Source: Kocuria tytonis
GTDB taxonomy: Bacteria; Actinomycetota; Actinomycetes; Actinomycetales; Micrococcaceae
Reading direction: 5' to 3'
Assembly: GCF_003226895.2 (NCBI RefSeq)
Contig: NZ_PNJG02000004.1
Location: 62,001-126,000 of the forward strand
DNA: 64,000 nt
Part shown: positions 29,798-38,654 of the stretch, in pieces
Numbering within the stretch: the first letter of the stretch is position 1
How the letters are laid out: each line of letters opens with the position of its first letter
Notes under the pieces: model-generated
Database searches by the model: none
Told to the model about the DNA's origin: nothing
What the model saw: the letters and a program-made list of their open reading frames with translations, nothing else
Made by a program: the position numbers and the translations under genes

Positions 29798-30895
29798 TCA
29801 GGGGAGCACGCGGTCCAGCCACGCCTGCGGGTCGTGGATCTCCGCTTCCGTGGGCAGGGTCTCCGGCGAGCTCCACACCGTGTTGAAGCGCTCCATGCCG
29901 GCCCGCTCCACCACGTGCTCCACGAACTTCTGGCCGTTGCTGTACTGGCGCATCTTGGCGTCCAGGCCCAGCAGGGACCGGATGAACCGGTCCAGGGCCC
30001 CGTGGGTGGCGGAACGGGAGTCGAAGCGGCGGCGGATGGTCTTCACGGACGGCACGATGCTCGCGTCCACGGCGTCCATCACGGCGTTGGCGTGCCCCTC
30101 GAGCAGGGACATCACGGCGGTGACGTGGGAGAGCGTCTCACGCTCCGCGTCCGTGAGCACGTGGGTCAGCGGACCCAGACCCGAGTCCGGGCGGGCACCC
30201 TTGGAGCGCCCCGTGAGCGAGGCCCCCGCGGCCCGCAGCCGCTGCCACGCGGTGGCGTCCAGCGAGCCGAGCCGGGAGATCTGGCCCAGCATGTGGTCCC
30301 GCAGCCAGGGTGCGGCCGCGAACTGGACGCGGTGGGTCTGCTCGTGCAGGCACACCCACAGCCGGAAGTCCTCGGGTGAGACGTTGAGCTCCCGCTCGGT
30401 CCACAGCACGTTCGGGGCCACGAACATGAGCCGTCCGCCCGGGTGCGAGCGGGCCGCCCGCTCGGAGACGAGCCCCGCGTAGGGGTCGTACTGGCCCAGC
30501 ACCTTGGAGGAGAGGAAGCCCACCAGCGCGCCCATCTCCGCGGCGGCGGCGGTGGGTGCGAGACCGCGCAGGGCGGCGTCGAACGTGGCGGTGTCCTTGG
30601 TGCGCAGGCGGTCGAACACCGGCTGCATGAGCACCTCGAAGGTCTGGATGTTGGCCTTGGACCACCCGGCGCGATCCACCACGAGCACGGTGGAGTCCCG
30701 GAGGTTCTCGGCGGCGTCCAGGCCGGTGATGGCGTGGACGTGGTGCACGGACTCGTGCGCGAAGTACCGCAGGGACTCCACGGCCCGTGACATCTCGCGG
30801 GGCTCGGGGGTGGGGCCGGGAGGGGCCACCTTCGCGGCGATCTGCGCGGCCGCATCCCAGTCCACGAGCGAACGCTGCGTCAGTTCTTGGCTCAT
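29798..30895 (-). CDS. Zinc-dependent metalloprotease, DUF2342 family
   Basis: A 365-residue protein of the actinobacterial DUF2342/zincin-like family, found near dacB and tilS in mycobacteria. The zinc motif is HEQTH (184-188), and a downstream EGHANAVMDAV segment supplies the likely third ligand. No signal peptide or membrane segment is visible, so it is probably cytoplasmic. The substrate is unknown. The start is ATG at 30895, six bases after a TTGAGT -10-like box. Confidence 0.83.
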   Translation of the reverse strand: MSQELTQRSLVDWDAAAQIAAKVAPPGPTPEPREMSRAVESLRYFAHESVHHVHAITGLDAAENLRDSTVLVVDRAGWSKANIQTFEVLMQPVFDRLRTKDTATFDAALRGLAPTAAAAEMGALVGFLSSKVLGQYDPYAGLVSERAARSHPGGRLMFVAPNVLWTERELNVSPEDFRLWVCLHEQTHRVQFAAAPWLRDHMLGQISRLGSLDATAWQRLRAAGASLTGRSKGARPDSGLGPLTHVLTDAERETLSHVTAVMSLLEGHANAVMDAVDASIVPSVKTIRRRFDSRSATHGALDRFIRSLLGLDAKMRQYSNGQKFVEHVVERAGMERFNTVWSSPETLPTEAEIHDPQAWLDRVLP

Positions 30896-31026
30896 GCCCT
30901 CACTCAACCACAGGGCACCGACCGGCACACGAGCGGCGGCTGGCAAAGTGCCGAGCCCGCGGTGCGCCGGGATCGTTGCGCACCGGGGTCGCAGCACACC
31001 CGGACCGGATCGCGGTGCGATTGGCC

Positions 31027-32517
31027 TCACGAGGACGTCGCGAGCGCCGCCACCGTGCGGTCCACACTGTCCTTGGCGTCCGCGGTGCGCCCGGCCACGC
31101 CGTTGAGCACCACGGAGTACACCAGGACCCGGCCGTCCGGGCGCTGCACGTATCCCGTCAGCGCCACCACGTCCAGCAGGGTCCCGGTCTTTGCCCGGGA
31201 CACGCCCCGGGCCGCGGCCTCGGGGGCGTCGTCGAAGCGCTCGGCCAGGGTCCCCGAGCCGCCGGCCACGGGCAGCCCGCGCCCGTAGGGACCGAAGCGC
31301 GGTTCGCGGAGCAGCGTGCCCACCGTGCGCAGAAGCGCGGTGGCGGTGACGCGGTTGTCGGGTGCCATCCCGCTCGCGTCCAGCACGCGCAGCCCGGCGG
31401 TGTCGATCCCGTGCGCGCGCAGGGCGGCGGGCAGCATCTGCCGCACCCCGTCCACTCCGGGCTCCCGGCCGGAGCGCGCGGCGGCCACCCGCGCGAGCGC
31501 CTCCGCCAGCGAGTTGTCCGAGTGCGCGAGCATGTACGCGCTCTGCTCGTGGACGGGTGCGGACTCCACGCGCGCCAGCTCCGCCGCGTCCGCGGGCGCC
31601 GGCGCCGATCCCCGGACGGTGACGTGGACGCCGTGTCCCAGCCGGTCCCGCAGCTGCCGGGCGAACTCCTCCGCCGCGGCCCGGGCGGGATCGGCGGGCC
31701 GGTCCCCCGCGCTGCCGGGGTCCGCGCCGTCCGCCGCGGGCACCCGGTGGGAGTACAGGGCGATGGGCGAGACCCGCGTGATCTCCCCGGACTCCACGTC
31801 CTCCCGCTGCCACGCCGGGTTGCGGTCCGGGCCGGTGAACAGGTTCGTGTCCACCGCCACCGTGAGCCCGCCCGACGCCGCGTCCGCAGAACGCTCCCGC
31901 AGGGCACGGGCGGTGCGCTCCGCGAGGGTCCCCAGACCGGCACGGCCGTTGACCGCCGCTGGGTCGCCCTCACCGGGAGCCAGCAGGGTGTCCCCGCCGG
32001 CCACCAGGGTGAGGGAGCGCAGGTCGGGGCCGCCGACCACCGTGGTGGCCAGCCGGTCGTAGGGGTCCACCGCCTCGGCGATGCTCAGAGCCGTCAGCAG
32101 CTTCTGGTTCGAGGCCGGGACCATCGGGCGGGTCTGCTCGCGGCCCGCGAGCAGGGCGTCCTCCCCCGCCTCGCTCACGGCCACCGCCGCCGTCCCCGGA
32201 GCGCCGTCCAGACCGGTGCGCAGGGCGCGTTCCACGGCCTCCGCGGTCACGCGGTCCCCGCTCCCGGACGTCTCCGCACCGTTCCCGGCGGACCCGTCCG
32301 CTCCGGGCGACGACGCCGCGGCTGGGGCCCGCGAGGCGACGGGGGGCGAGTCCTGCAGCGCGGCGTGCGCCTGCCGCCACTGCGCCGCCGGACGCAGCTC
32401 GGCCAGCAGCGCGGGGAGCGCGAAGACCGCCGGGCCGGCCACGGCGAGCGCCAGCAGGACGCACAGCAGCGGCCGGAGTGGCGCGTGCCCGGGCGATCGG
32501 GGCGGGGTGGACGGCAT
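31027..32517 (-). CDS. dacB: D-alanyl-D-alanine carboxypeptidase/endopeptidase (PBP4 type)
   Basis: A 496-residue exported peptidase of the S13 class that trims peptidoglycan stems. An N-terminal hydrophobic segment (about 15-40) serves as signal or anchor. A Ser/Ala/Gly-rich linker follows. The three active-site motifs are SxxK as SNQK (136-139), SxN as SDN (within AHSDNSLAEA), and KTG (RAKTGTL). An internal domain lies between the first two motifs, as in PBP4. The ATG at 32517 is divergent from ppa, and a GACAAT -10-like box sits six bases upstream. Confidence 0.92.
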   Translation of the reverse strand: MPSTPPRSPGHAPLRPLLCVLLALAVAGPAVFALPALLAELRPAAQWRQAHAALQDSPPVASRAPAAASSPGADGSAGNGAETSGSGDRVTAEAVERALRTGLDGAPGTAAVAVSEAGEDALLAGREQTRPMVPASNQKLLTALSIAEAVDPYDRLATTVVGGPDLRSLTLVAGGDTLLAPGEGDPAAVNGRAGLGTLAERTARALRERSADAASGGLTVAVDTNLFTGPDRNPAWQREDVESGEITRVSPIALYSHRVPAADGADPGSAGDRPADPARAAAEEFARQLRDRLGHGVHVTVRGSAPAPADAAELARVESAPVHEQSAYMLAHSDNSLAEALARVAAARSGREPGVDGVRQMLPAALRAHGIDTAGLRVLDASGMAPDNRVTATALLRTVGTLLREPRFGPYGRGLPVAGGSGTLAERFDDAPEAAARGVSRAKTGTLLDVVALTGYVQRPDGRVLVYSVVLNGVAGRTADAKDSVDRTVAALATSS

Positions 32518-32604
32518 GGCCCCATTGTCCTGCGCCCCTCCGACGGGGACAACGCTCCTGCACCCGGACGGCCCACGGTGCCCGGGTGCGGTGGCCGCGG
32601 CCGG

Positions 32605-32610
32605 TATCGT
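32605..32610 (+). promoter_or_regulatory. Candidate -10 box for ppa
   Basis: TATCGT lies about 100 bases before the ppa ATG, in the divergent dacB/ppa region. This would give ppa a leader of roughly 95 bases that carries its own ribosome site. Confidence 0.4.
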
Positions 32611-32711
32611 GGAGGCATCTGCCCATGGCCCGGCCACCGCTGCGCGGCCACCGTGGGCGCCGGGTGAGCGAGCTGCCCGGTTCACACCATCACGACCCGA
32701 GGAGTTTCACC

Positions 32712-33227
32712 ATGGAGCTGGACGTCACCATCGAGATCCCGCGCGGTTCCCGCGTGAAGTACGAGATCGACCACGAGACCGGCCGGATCCGCCTGGACCG
32801 CGTGCTCTTCACCTCCATGCAGTACCCCACCCACTACGGCTACTTCGAGGACACCCTGGGTGAGGACGGCGACCCCCTGGACGCCATGGTCATCATGGAC
32901 GTGGACATCATGCCCGGTGTGATCGTGGAGGCCCGTCCCATCGCGGTGTTCAACATGACGGACGAGGCCGGCGGGGACGCCAAGATCCTGTGCGTGTCCA
33001 CCGACAAGCGCTACGACGACATCCAGGGCCTGGAGGACGTCAACGAGTTCAAGCAGAAGGAGATCCAGCACTTCTTCGAGCGCTACAAGGACCTGGAGCC
33101 CAACAAGTGGGTCAAGGGCGAGGGCTGGGAGGGCAAGGAGACCGCCGAGCGCCTGATCGTCGAGGCGCAGCAGCGCTTCCAGCAGTCGCAGTACGACACC
33201 GCCGCGGAGGCCGAGCAGGACGACTGA
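32712..33227 (+). CDS. ppa: Inorganic pyrophosphatase
   Basis: A 171-residue soluble family I pyrophosphatase that pulls biosynthetic reactions forward by hydrolysing pyrophosphate. The metal site DGDPLDAMV (about 52-60) is intact, with the further acidic residues D86/D91-type in VSTDKRYDDIQ and KWVKGEGWEG. Length is typical. The ATG is preceded by GAGGAG. It is followed by a strong terminator. Confidence 0.96.
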   Translation: MELDVTIEIPRGSRVKYEIDHETGRIRLDRVLFTSMQYPTHYGYFEDTLGEDGDPLDAMVIMDVDIMPGVIVEARPIAVFNMTDEAGGDAKILCVSTDKRYDDIQGLEDVNEFKQKEIQHFFERYKDLEPNKWVKGEGWEGKETAERLIVEAQQRFQQSQYDTAAEAEQDD

Positions 33228-33244
33228 GTCCGCTCCCGCTCTCC

Positions 33245-33288
33245 CGAGGTCCCCGCACCCGGTTCACCGACCGGGCGCGGGGACCTCG
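33245..33288 (+). terminator. ppa terminator
   Basis: Arms 33245-33263 and 33270-33288 (19 bases, one mismatch) enclose a 6-base loop, 18 bases after the ppa stop. Confidence 0.8.
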
Positions 33289-33302
33289 TCGTCCCGGGGC
33301 GC

Positions 33303-33331
33303 TTATGCGTGTCCCCGGGCCGTGGTGGGAT
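33303..33331 (+). promoter_or_regulatory. Candidate promoter sharing the radA -35 context
   Basis: TTATGC (33303-33308), a 17-base spacer and TGGGAT (33326-33331). The 12-base context GGCGCTTATGCG at 33298-33309 is identical to that at the radA promoter. Confidence 0.45.
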
Positions 33332-33387
33332 GATCGCAGTCCAGCAACCGCGCGGCGAGTTCCCCGTCGTGCGGTCCGTCACCGGAG

Positions 33388-34176
33388 GTGGTGCCCGTGT
33401 TCGACTCGCAACCCGGCGGCAGCGAACGCGTGTACGTCTTTCACGGCACGGACTCCACGCAGGTGCTGGGTCCCGAGCACCTGATGGCGCGGGTGCGCGC
33501 CCTGCTCACGGCCGCTGGTGCGTCACCGGCCCCCGCTCCGGCACCGCACCCGGACATCGCCTCCCGGCCCTTCACCGCAGAATCCCTCCAGCACCCCGGG
33601 GATGCCGGTCCCGGCGCGCGGCCACGGGAACACAGCACGGTGTCCGAGCTCTCCGTGGGACTGGGTGCCGAGCAGTTCTGGGACCGCGTGGAGGCGGGCA
33701 GCTGGGCCACCTGGCGGGACCGCTGGCCGGGTGCCGCGCAGGGCCCCCTGTTCCCCCCGAGCACCCCGCAGTGGCTCTCGGACGCGCCACGCTGGGAACT
33801 GGACCCGCTGGCGCCCGCGCTGGGCCCGGCGGCGTCGGGCGGCTGGGTCCGCAGCCCGGCACAGGCCTGGGACGAGCCCGGGCCCACGTCACCGCCGGAA
33901 CGGTCAGCGGAGACGGGCCATGAGCACCATCGCGGGGTGGGGCTGTTCCAGCTCACGGACCTCGAGTCGTTCTGGGTCTTCGCGTCCGAACGGGACACCC
34001 CCGAGATCGTGGCACGGTGCGAATCCCTCGCCGCGGCGCACCCGGCGTTCTCCTGGCTCACGGGCTACTTCGACCCCCGGGACGTCCCCGGTTCCCTGCG
34101 CCTGCCCGCCGAGTGCCTGCCCGTGCTGCACGCGGACCTCGAGGCCGCTGGTTTCGCCGTGGACACGTGGTGGTGA
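33388..34176 (+). CDS. Conserved-looking protein of unknown function
   Basis: A 262-residue soluble protein without signal or membrane segments. It begins with a GTG start; a GGAGG lies close upstream and a second in-frame GTG two codons later is equally possible. A compact N-terminal strand-helix part (about 12-42) is followed by a Pro-rich variable middle (about 45-165). The C-terminal part (about 185-262: LFQLTDLESFWVFASERDTPEIVARCESLAAAHP-type sequence) looks folded and helical. No motif is recognised. Codon use is like that of its neighbours. Confidence 0.62.
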   Translation: MVPVFDSQPGGSERVYVFHGTDSTQVLGPEHLMARVRALLTAAGASPAPAPAPHPDIASRPFTAESLQHPGDAGPGARPREHSTVSELSVGLGAEQFWDRVEAGSWATWRDRWPGAAQGPLFPPSTPQWLSDAPRWELDPLAPALGPAASGGWVRSPAQAWDEPGPTSPPERSAETGHEHHRGVGLFQLTDLESFWVFASERDTPEIVARCESLAAAHPAFSWLTGYFDPRDVPGSLRLPAECLPVLHADLEAAGFAVDTWW

Positions 34177-34287
34177 GACACCTCGCCCACGCAGGATGTG
34201 GCTCTGCCACCGGGGATGCCGGGGGCTCCAAGCACTCACCTCACGGCCGAGGACCACAGCATGCCATCGCGTCCCAGGACCAGGAAT

Positions 34288-34920
34288 CTAGGCCTCGAGC
34301 GGCCCCGCGGACTCGCACAGCCGCAGCAGCGTGGCCGCCGCCGGACGGGCCTGCCACTCCTCGTTCCACAGGGAGCGCACCACGGCCTTGGACACCGCCT
34401 GGGGCGTGATGCCCAGCTGCTGCGCCACCGCCTTCTGCTGGCCCCGGGTGCCCGGAACCATGAGATCCAGGACGCGCCACTCGGCCGCGCTGCGCGCGCT
34501 CACGATGTGGCCCACGAGCCTGAGCACGGCCTCGGCCTGGGCGGCGGCCCCCGGATCAGCGGCGCTGACCCTCACGGCCACCCGGTCCGTGCTGCGCAGG
34601 TGCTGTGCGGCGTCGTGCCCGAAACCCATGCCCGGGCCCTCCGCAGTGACGGCCACGCGGCCGTCCGGCTGGTCCACGCGCGTGAGGAACACGTCCCCCA
34701 CGCCGATGCCCACCGCGTAGGTGCTGTCCCGCAGCCCGGTCATCGCGGCGTCCACCGCGGCCTGCGGGTCCTCGGTGAGGCCTCGGACGATCCCGGGGCC
34801 CGAGGGCTGGAACGGCGCGCGGGTGGAGAGCGCACTGAGCCGCCGACACACCTCGCGGTCCGTGTCGGGATCCGGGCGGGATGCGTCCGCCGCGCGCTGG
34901 GTCAGGGTCAGGACGAACAC
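34288..34920 (-). CDS. Helix-turn-helix protein, possibly SatD-like
   Basis: A 210-residue protein. The N-terminal part (about 1-125) is a mixed alpha/beta domain beginning MFVLTLTQRAAD and containing AVGIGVGDVFLTRV. The C-terminal part contains a clear helix-turn-helix at about 163-185 (QQKAVAQQLGITPQAVSKAVV). A SatD-type relationship is a weak guess from this layout. The start is GTG at 34920, with a GATACT -10-like box six bases upstream, predicting a leaderless mRNA. It converges with the unknown gene to its left. Confidence 0.6.
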   Translation of the reverse strand: MFVLTLTQRAADASRPDPDTDREVCRRLSALSTRAPFQPSGPGIVRGLTEDPQAAVDAAMTGLRDSTYAVGIGVGDVFLTRVDQPDGRVAVTAEGPGMGFGHDAAQHLRSTDRVAVRVSAADPGAAAQAEAVLRLVGHIVSARSAAEWRVLDLMVPGTRGQQKAVAQQLGITPQAVSKAVVRSLWNEEWQARPAAATLLRLCESAGPLEA

Positions 34921-34972
34921 GGTGCCAGTATCCCAGGTCGATGCGTTTTAACCGCCAGGTGCCGCGCGCGGC

Positions 34973-35911
34973 TCAGAGCAGGGTGCGCAGGACGGCCGCG
35001 GCGCCGTCCTCGTAGACGCTGGCCGTGACCTCGCGGCTGACGTCCGCGACCTCGTCCGGGGCCTGGCCCATGGCCACGCCGCGGGCGGCCCACTGCAGCA
35101 TCTCGATGTCGTTGCGCCCGTCCCCCATGGCCACGGTGTGGGCCGGGTCCACCTTCAGGTGCTTGCGGATCTGCTCCAGCGCACTGGCCTTGGAGACGCC
35201 GTTGGCCGCCACGTCCAGCCAGGAGGACCATCCCACGGAGTAGGCCACACCGTGCAGACCGGCCTGCTCGATGGCCTGGGCGAAGTCCCCGGGGGCGTCC
35301 GTGGCGCTGTAGACCACCAGGCGCACGGCCGGGATCTCCGCGAGCTCGTGGATGTCCACCCCCACGGCCTCGATCCCGAAGGACGCGTCCTGGAACCGCT
35401 CGGTGGAGTAGAACCGCCCGTCCGCGCCCTCCAGCGCGAACTTGGCGGTGGGCAGCTTGCTGGCCAGCGCGCGCAGGGCGTTGGCGGGGTCGAAGCTCAC
35501 GCGGTCCGTGACCTCGTAGTGCTCCTCGAGCTGGGGATCCAGGCGCAGGGTCACGCCGCCGTTGGAGCACACGGCGAAACCGGACTCGATGTGGCCCTGC
35601 CGGATCACGGGCAGCGTGGCTCCCATGGAGCGGCCCGTGGAGATCACCACGTGGTGCCCGGCGCCCACCACGGCCCGCAGGGCGTCCTTGACGCCGCGGG
35701 ACATGCGGCCGTCGTGGTCCACCAGGGTGCCGTCCACGTCCAGGGCCACGAGGTACTGGACGCCCGCCTCCCTGGTCCAGCCGCTGGAGCGGGGGGTCTG
35801 GATCTTCATGGGCGCGAAGGCGTCCGCGGCGCTCTGCGCCCGCTCGTCGTCGGTCGGGTTGTCGATGTGCCGGTCGTCGGTGCCGGCCCGGGTGTCAGTC
35901 ATGAGATTCAT
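34973..35911 (-). CDS. HAD-superfamily hydrolase, Cof/YbiV subfamily
   Basis: About 312 residues. The HAD motifs are intact: motif I ALDVDGTLVD (nucleophile D58, acid D60), motif II VISTGRS, and motif IV MGDGRNDIEML. The C2-type cap between motifs II and III places it with Cof-type sugar or flavin phosphatases; substrate is unknown. About 50 polar residues precede the domain. The start is uncertain: ATG at 35911, 35902 or 35935 are all in frame and none has a good ribosome site. It lies downstream of serS, a common actinobacterial neighbour. Confidence 0.85.
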   Translation of the reverse strand: MNLMTDTRAGTDDRHIDNPTDDERAQSAADAFAPMKIQTPRSSGWTREAGVQYLVALDVDGTLVDHDGRMSRGVKDALRAVVGAGHHVVISTGRSMGATLPVIRQGHIESGFAVCSNGGVTLRLDPQLEEHYEVTDRVSFDPANALRALASKLPTAKFALEGADGRFYSTERFQDASFGIEAVGVDIHELAEIPAVRLVVYSATDAPGDFAQAIEQAGLHGVAYSVGWSSWLDVAANGVSKASALEQIRKHLKVDPAHTVAMGDGRNDIEMLQWAARGVAMGQAPDEVADVSREVTASVYEDGAAAVLRTLL

Positions 35912-35992
35912 GGTGTCACATGAGCACGGGGGCATGTCCGCCGGTGGACGCCCGGGTGACGCGGGGGTGAAGTACCGCGCACACCGCAGCGC

Positions 35993-36042
35993 ACGACGCC
36001 GCCCGCTCGCCGCGCGCGGGCACGGTGAGCGGGCGGCGTCGT
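35993..36042 (-). terminator. serS terminator
   Basis: Perfect 16-bp arms (35993-36008 and 36027-36042) enclose an 18-base loop, 23 bases after the serS stop. The arms end in the ACGACGCCGC / GCGGCGTCGT pair also found in other intergenic hairpins here. Confidence 0.75.
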
Positions 36043-36064
36043 CCGCGCAGGGTCCGTGCGCCGG

Positions 36065-37369
36065 TCAGGACACCGGGCGCAGGACCTCCTGGCCGCGCAG
36101 GTACGGGCGCAGGATCTCGGGGACCGTCACGGAGCCGTCGCGCTGCTGGTGGGTCTCGAGCAGGGCCACGAGCCAGCGCGTGGTGGCCAGGGTGCCGTTG
36201 AGGGTGGCGACGGCGCGCGTGCCGCCCTTCTTCGCCTTCCCCTGGGCGTCCGTGGTCTCGGGCAGCCGCTCGCGGATGTTGAGGCGGCGGGCCTGGTAGG
36301 TGGTGCAGTTGGAGGTGGAGGTCAGCTCGCGGTACCTGCCCTGGGTGGGGATCCAGGCCTCGCAGTCGAACTTGCGGGCGGCGGAGATGCCCAGGTCACC
36401 GGCGGCGGTGTCGATCACGCGGTAGGCGAGCCCGCAGGCCTGCAGCATCTGCTCCTCCCACGCGAGCAGCCGCTCGTGCTCGGCGGCGGCGTCCTCGGGG
36501 TGGCAGTAGACGAACATCTCCAGTTTGTTGAACTGGTGCACCCGGATGATCCCGCGGGTGTCCTTGCCCGCGGAACCGGCCTCGCGCCGGTAGCACGAGG
36601 ACCACCCGGCGTAGCGCAGCGGCCCGTCCGAGAGGTCCAGGATCTCGTCCGCGTGATAGCCGGCCAGGGCCACCTCGGAGGTGCCCACCAGGTAGAGGTC
36701 GTCCTTGCCCACGCGGTAGATCTCGTCGTCGTGCTCCACGTCGAAGCCCGTGCCGTTCATGATGGCCGGGCGCACCAGGTTGGGCGTGGTCATGGGGACG
36801 AAGCCGTTGTCCAGGGCCAGGTCCTGGGCCGCGAGCAGCAGCGCCGTCTCCAGGCGGGCGATGTCCCGCTTGAGGAAGTAGAACCGGGAGCCGGAGACCT
36901 TGGCGCCGCGCTCCATGTCGATGCCGTCCAGCAGCTCGCCGAGCGCAAGGTGGTCGCGCGGCTCGAAGCCCTCCGCGGCGAAGTCCCGCGGGGTGCCCTC
37001 GGTGCGCAGCTGCACGAAGTCGTCCTCGCCGCCGGAGGGGACTCCCTCGACGACCAGGTTGGGGAACTGCGCCACGAGCGCCTGCTGGGCGGCCTGGGCG
37101 GCGTCCGCGGTGGCCTGCGCGGCCTTCACGTCCGCGGCCAGCTGCTTCACCTGGGCGAGCAGCTGCTGCTTCTCCTCGCCCTGGGCCCTGGCCACCTGCT
37201 TGCCGAACGCGTTCTGCTCCGCGCGCAGGGCCTCGAAGTCGGTGATCGCGCTGCGGCGCTGCGCATCCGCCTCCAGGATCCGGTCCACGAACCCCGGATC
37301 CGCCTCACGGGCGGTCTGGGAGGCACGGTACGTTTCGGGGTCGGCGCGCAGTTCGTTGATGTCGATCAC
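36065..37369 (-). CDS. serS: Seryl-tRNA synthetase
   Basis: A 434-residue class II synthetase. The N-terminal long antiparallel coiled coil (about 25-100) binds tRNA. The catalytic core shows motif 2 ([15 protein letters not shown]) and motif 3 with [15 protein letters not shown]. Length is typical. The GTG at 37369 is preceded by TACCCT exactly six bases upstream, so the mRNA is predicted to be leaderless. It is divergent from the lipid-kinase-like gene. Confidence 0.96.
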   Translation of the reverse strand: MIDINELRADPETYRASQTAREADPGFVDRILEADAQRRSAITDFEALRAEQNAFGKQVARAQGEEKQQLLAQVKQLAADVKAAQATADAAQAAQQALVAQFPNLVVEGVPSGGEDDFVQLRTEGTPRDFAAEGFEPRDHLALGELLDGIDMERGAKVSGSRFYFLKRDIARLETALLLAAQDLALDNGFVPMTTPNLVRPAIMNGTGFDVEHDDEIYRVGKDDLYLVGTSEVALAGYHADEILDLSDGPLRYAGWSSCYRREAGSAGKDTRGIIRVHQFNKLEMFVYCHPEDAAAEHERLLAWEEQMLQACGLAYRVIDTAAGDLGISAARKFDCEAWIPTQGRYRELTSTSNCTTYQARRLNIRERLPETTDAQGKAKKGGTRAVATLNGTLATTRWLVALLETHQQRDGSVTVPEILRPYLRGQEVLRPVS

Positions 37370-37375
37370 CCGTCC

Positions 37376-37381
37376 AGGGTA
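37376..37381 (-). promoter_or_regulatory. -10 box of a predicted leaderless serS promoter
   Basis: TACCCT on the minus strand, six bases before the GTG start. Confidence 0.55.
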
Positions 37382-37439
37382 TCCAACGGATGCCCGCGGC
37401 CGCGATCCGGTGCGGCTCGGGGGCCACCGCAACGCCCCG

Positions 37440-37445
37440 TAGACT
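37440..37445 (+). promoter_or_regulatory. Candidate -10 box for the diacylglycerol-kinase-like gene
   Basis: TAGACT about 50 bases upstream of the GTG. The leader holds an AAGGGAG ribosome site. Confidence 0.4.
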
Positions 37446-37493
37446 GGGTCCCACTGTTCAGCCGCCTGTCAACCGATCCAGGAAAGGGAGTCC

Positions 37494-38435
37494 GTGCCGG
37501 AGCACACCTGGGCGCCCCAACGCGTGGCCGTCGTCGTCAACCCCTCCAAGGCCCTGGCGCACACCGCCCTGGACGCCGTGATCATCGCGTGCCGGAAGGC
37601 CGGATGGGCAGATCCCGCGTGCTACGAGACCACGGTGGCGGACCCCGGCTTCTCGATGGCCCGGCAGGCCGTGGAGGACGGTGCGGACGTGGTGCTCGCC
37701 GCCGGCGGGGACGGAACCATCCGCGCCGTGGGCGAGTCGCTGGTCGGCGGCGAGATCCCCCTCGGACTCGTGCCCCTGGGCACCGGCAACCTCCTGGCGC
37801 GCAACCTGCAGGCGGACCTCGCGGATCCGCACCACTCCGTGGACGTGGCCCTCTTCGGCTCCGAGAAGGCCATCGACACCGTGTCCATGCACCTGGAGAC
37901 CGCGGAGGGTCGCGCCCAGGACCACCGCTTCCTGGTGATGGGCGGCGCCGGTTTCGACGCCCAGATCATGGCGGACACCAAGGACGACCTCAAGGACCTC
38001 GTGGGCTGGGTGGCTTACGGGGAGGCCGGGTTGCGCCACCTGTTCAACGGCCCCCGCTGGGCCCGCTTCAGCGTGGACGGCGGGGCCTGGGAGTCCCGCC
38101 TGGTGCGCTCCGTCATGGTGTGCAACTGCGGTGAGCTCACCGCCGGTCTCATCCTGGTCCCCAGGGCGAAGCTCGACGACGGTTTCCTGGACCTCGTGGT
38201 GATGTCACCCCGCTCCGTGGTGGGGTGGCTGGGCATGGCGGCCAAGCTGGTCTTCCGGCACCGCCACGAGCTGCCCGTGATCGACTACTACAGCGGCAAG
38301 AACGTGCGGGTGGAGTTCCACGAGCCCATCGAGTCCGAGGTGGACGGCGATCCCCTGGGCAGCATCAAGGCCTTCGAGACCACCCTCGACCACAAGTCCC
38401 TCAAGGTGCGTGTCCCCCCGTCCCAGGCGGACTGA
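37494..38435 (+). CDS. Diacylglycerol kinase / sphingosine-kinase-like lipid kinase
   Basis: A 313-residue protein of the DAGK catalytic family. The ATP site VVVNPSKA is at about 13-20, the diagnostic GGDGT at 71-75, and GTGNLLARNL follows. The C-terminal beta-sandwich ends with DGDPLGS, as in the family. It probably phosphorylates diacylglycerol or a related lipid in phospholipid recycling; exact substrate is not predictable. The start is GTG at 37494, with AAGGGAG five bases upstream. Confidence 0.87.
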   Translation: MPEHTWAPQRVAVVVNPSKALAHTALDAVIIACRKAGWADPACYETTVADPGFSMARQAVEDGADVVLAAGGDGTIRAVGESLVGGEIPLGLVPLGTGNLLARNLQADLADPHHSVDVALFGSEKAIDTVSMHLETAEGRAQDHRFLVMGGAGFDAQIMADTKDDLKDLVGWVAYGEAGLRHLFNGPRWARFSVDGGAWESRLVRSVMVCNCGELTAGLILVPRAKLDDGFLDLVVMSPRSVVGWLGMAAKLVFRHRHELPVIDYYSGKNVRVEFHEPIESEVDGDPLGSIKAFETTLDHKSLKVRVPPSQAD

Positions 38436-38543
38436 GACCGCGGGGCGCCGGCCCCACCACGCGCACGTCCACCGCGAACGACGTCGTCCCCCCCGGGTCA
38501 CCCGGGCCGCCTCGCCCCGGCATGCCGGCCGGCATGGTCCCGT

Positions 38544-38598
38544 ACACATGACGAACGGCCCGTCCCCCACGGTGGGGAACGGGCCGTTCGTCATGTGT
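38544..38598. terminator. Long bidirectional terminator (lipid kinase / gntP)
   Basis: Two 27-base arms (38544-38570 and 38572-38598) pair with a single mismatch around a one-base centre, so the real loop uses the innermost pairs. It sits between convergent genes and is the longest hairpin noted in the window. Confidence 0.75.
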
Positions 38599-38654
38599 CG
38601 CACGCGCGCTCCGCGGTGCCAGCCCGAGGTGTGGGCGTGCACCGCGGCGCGGGA

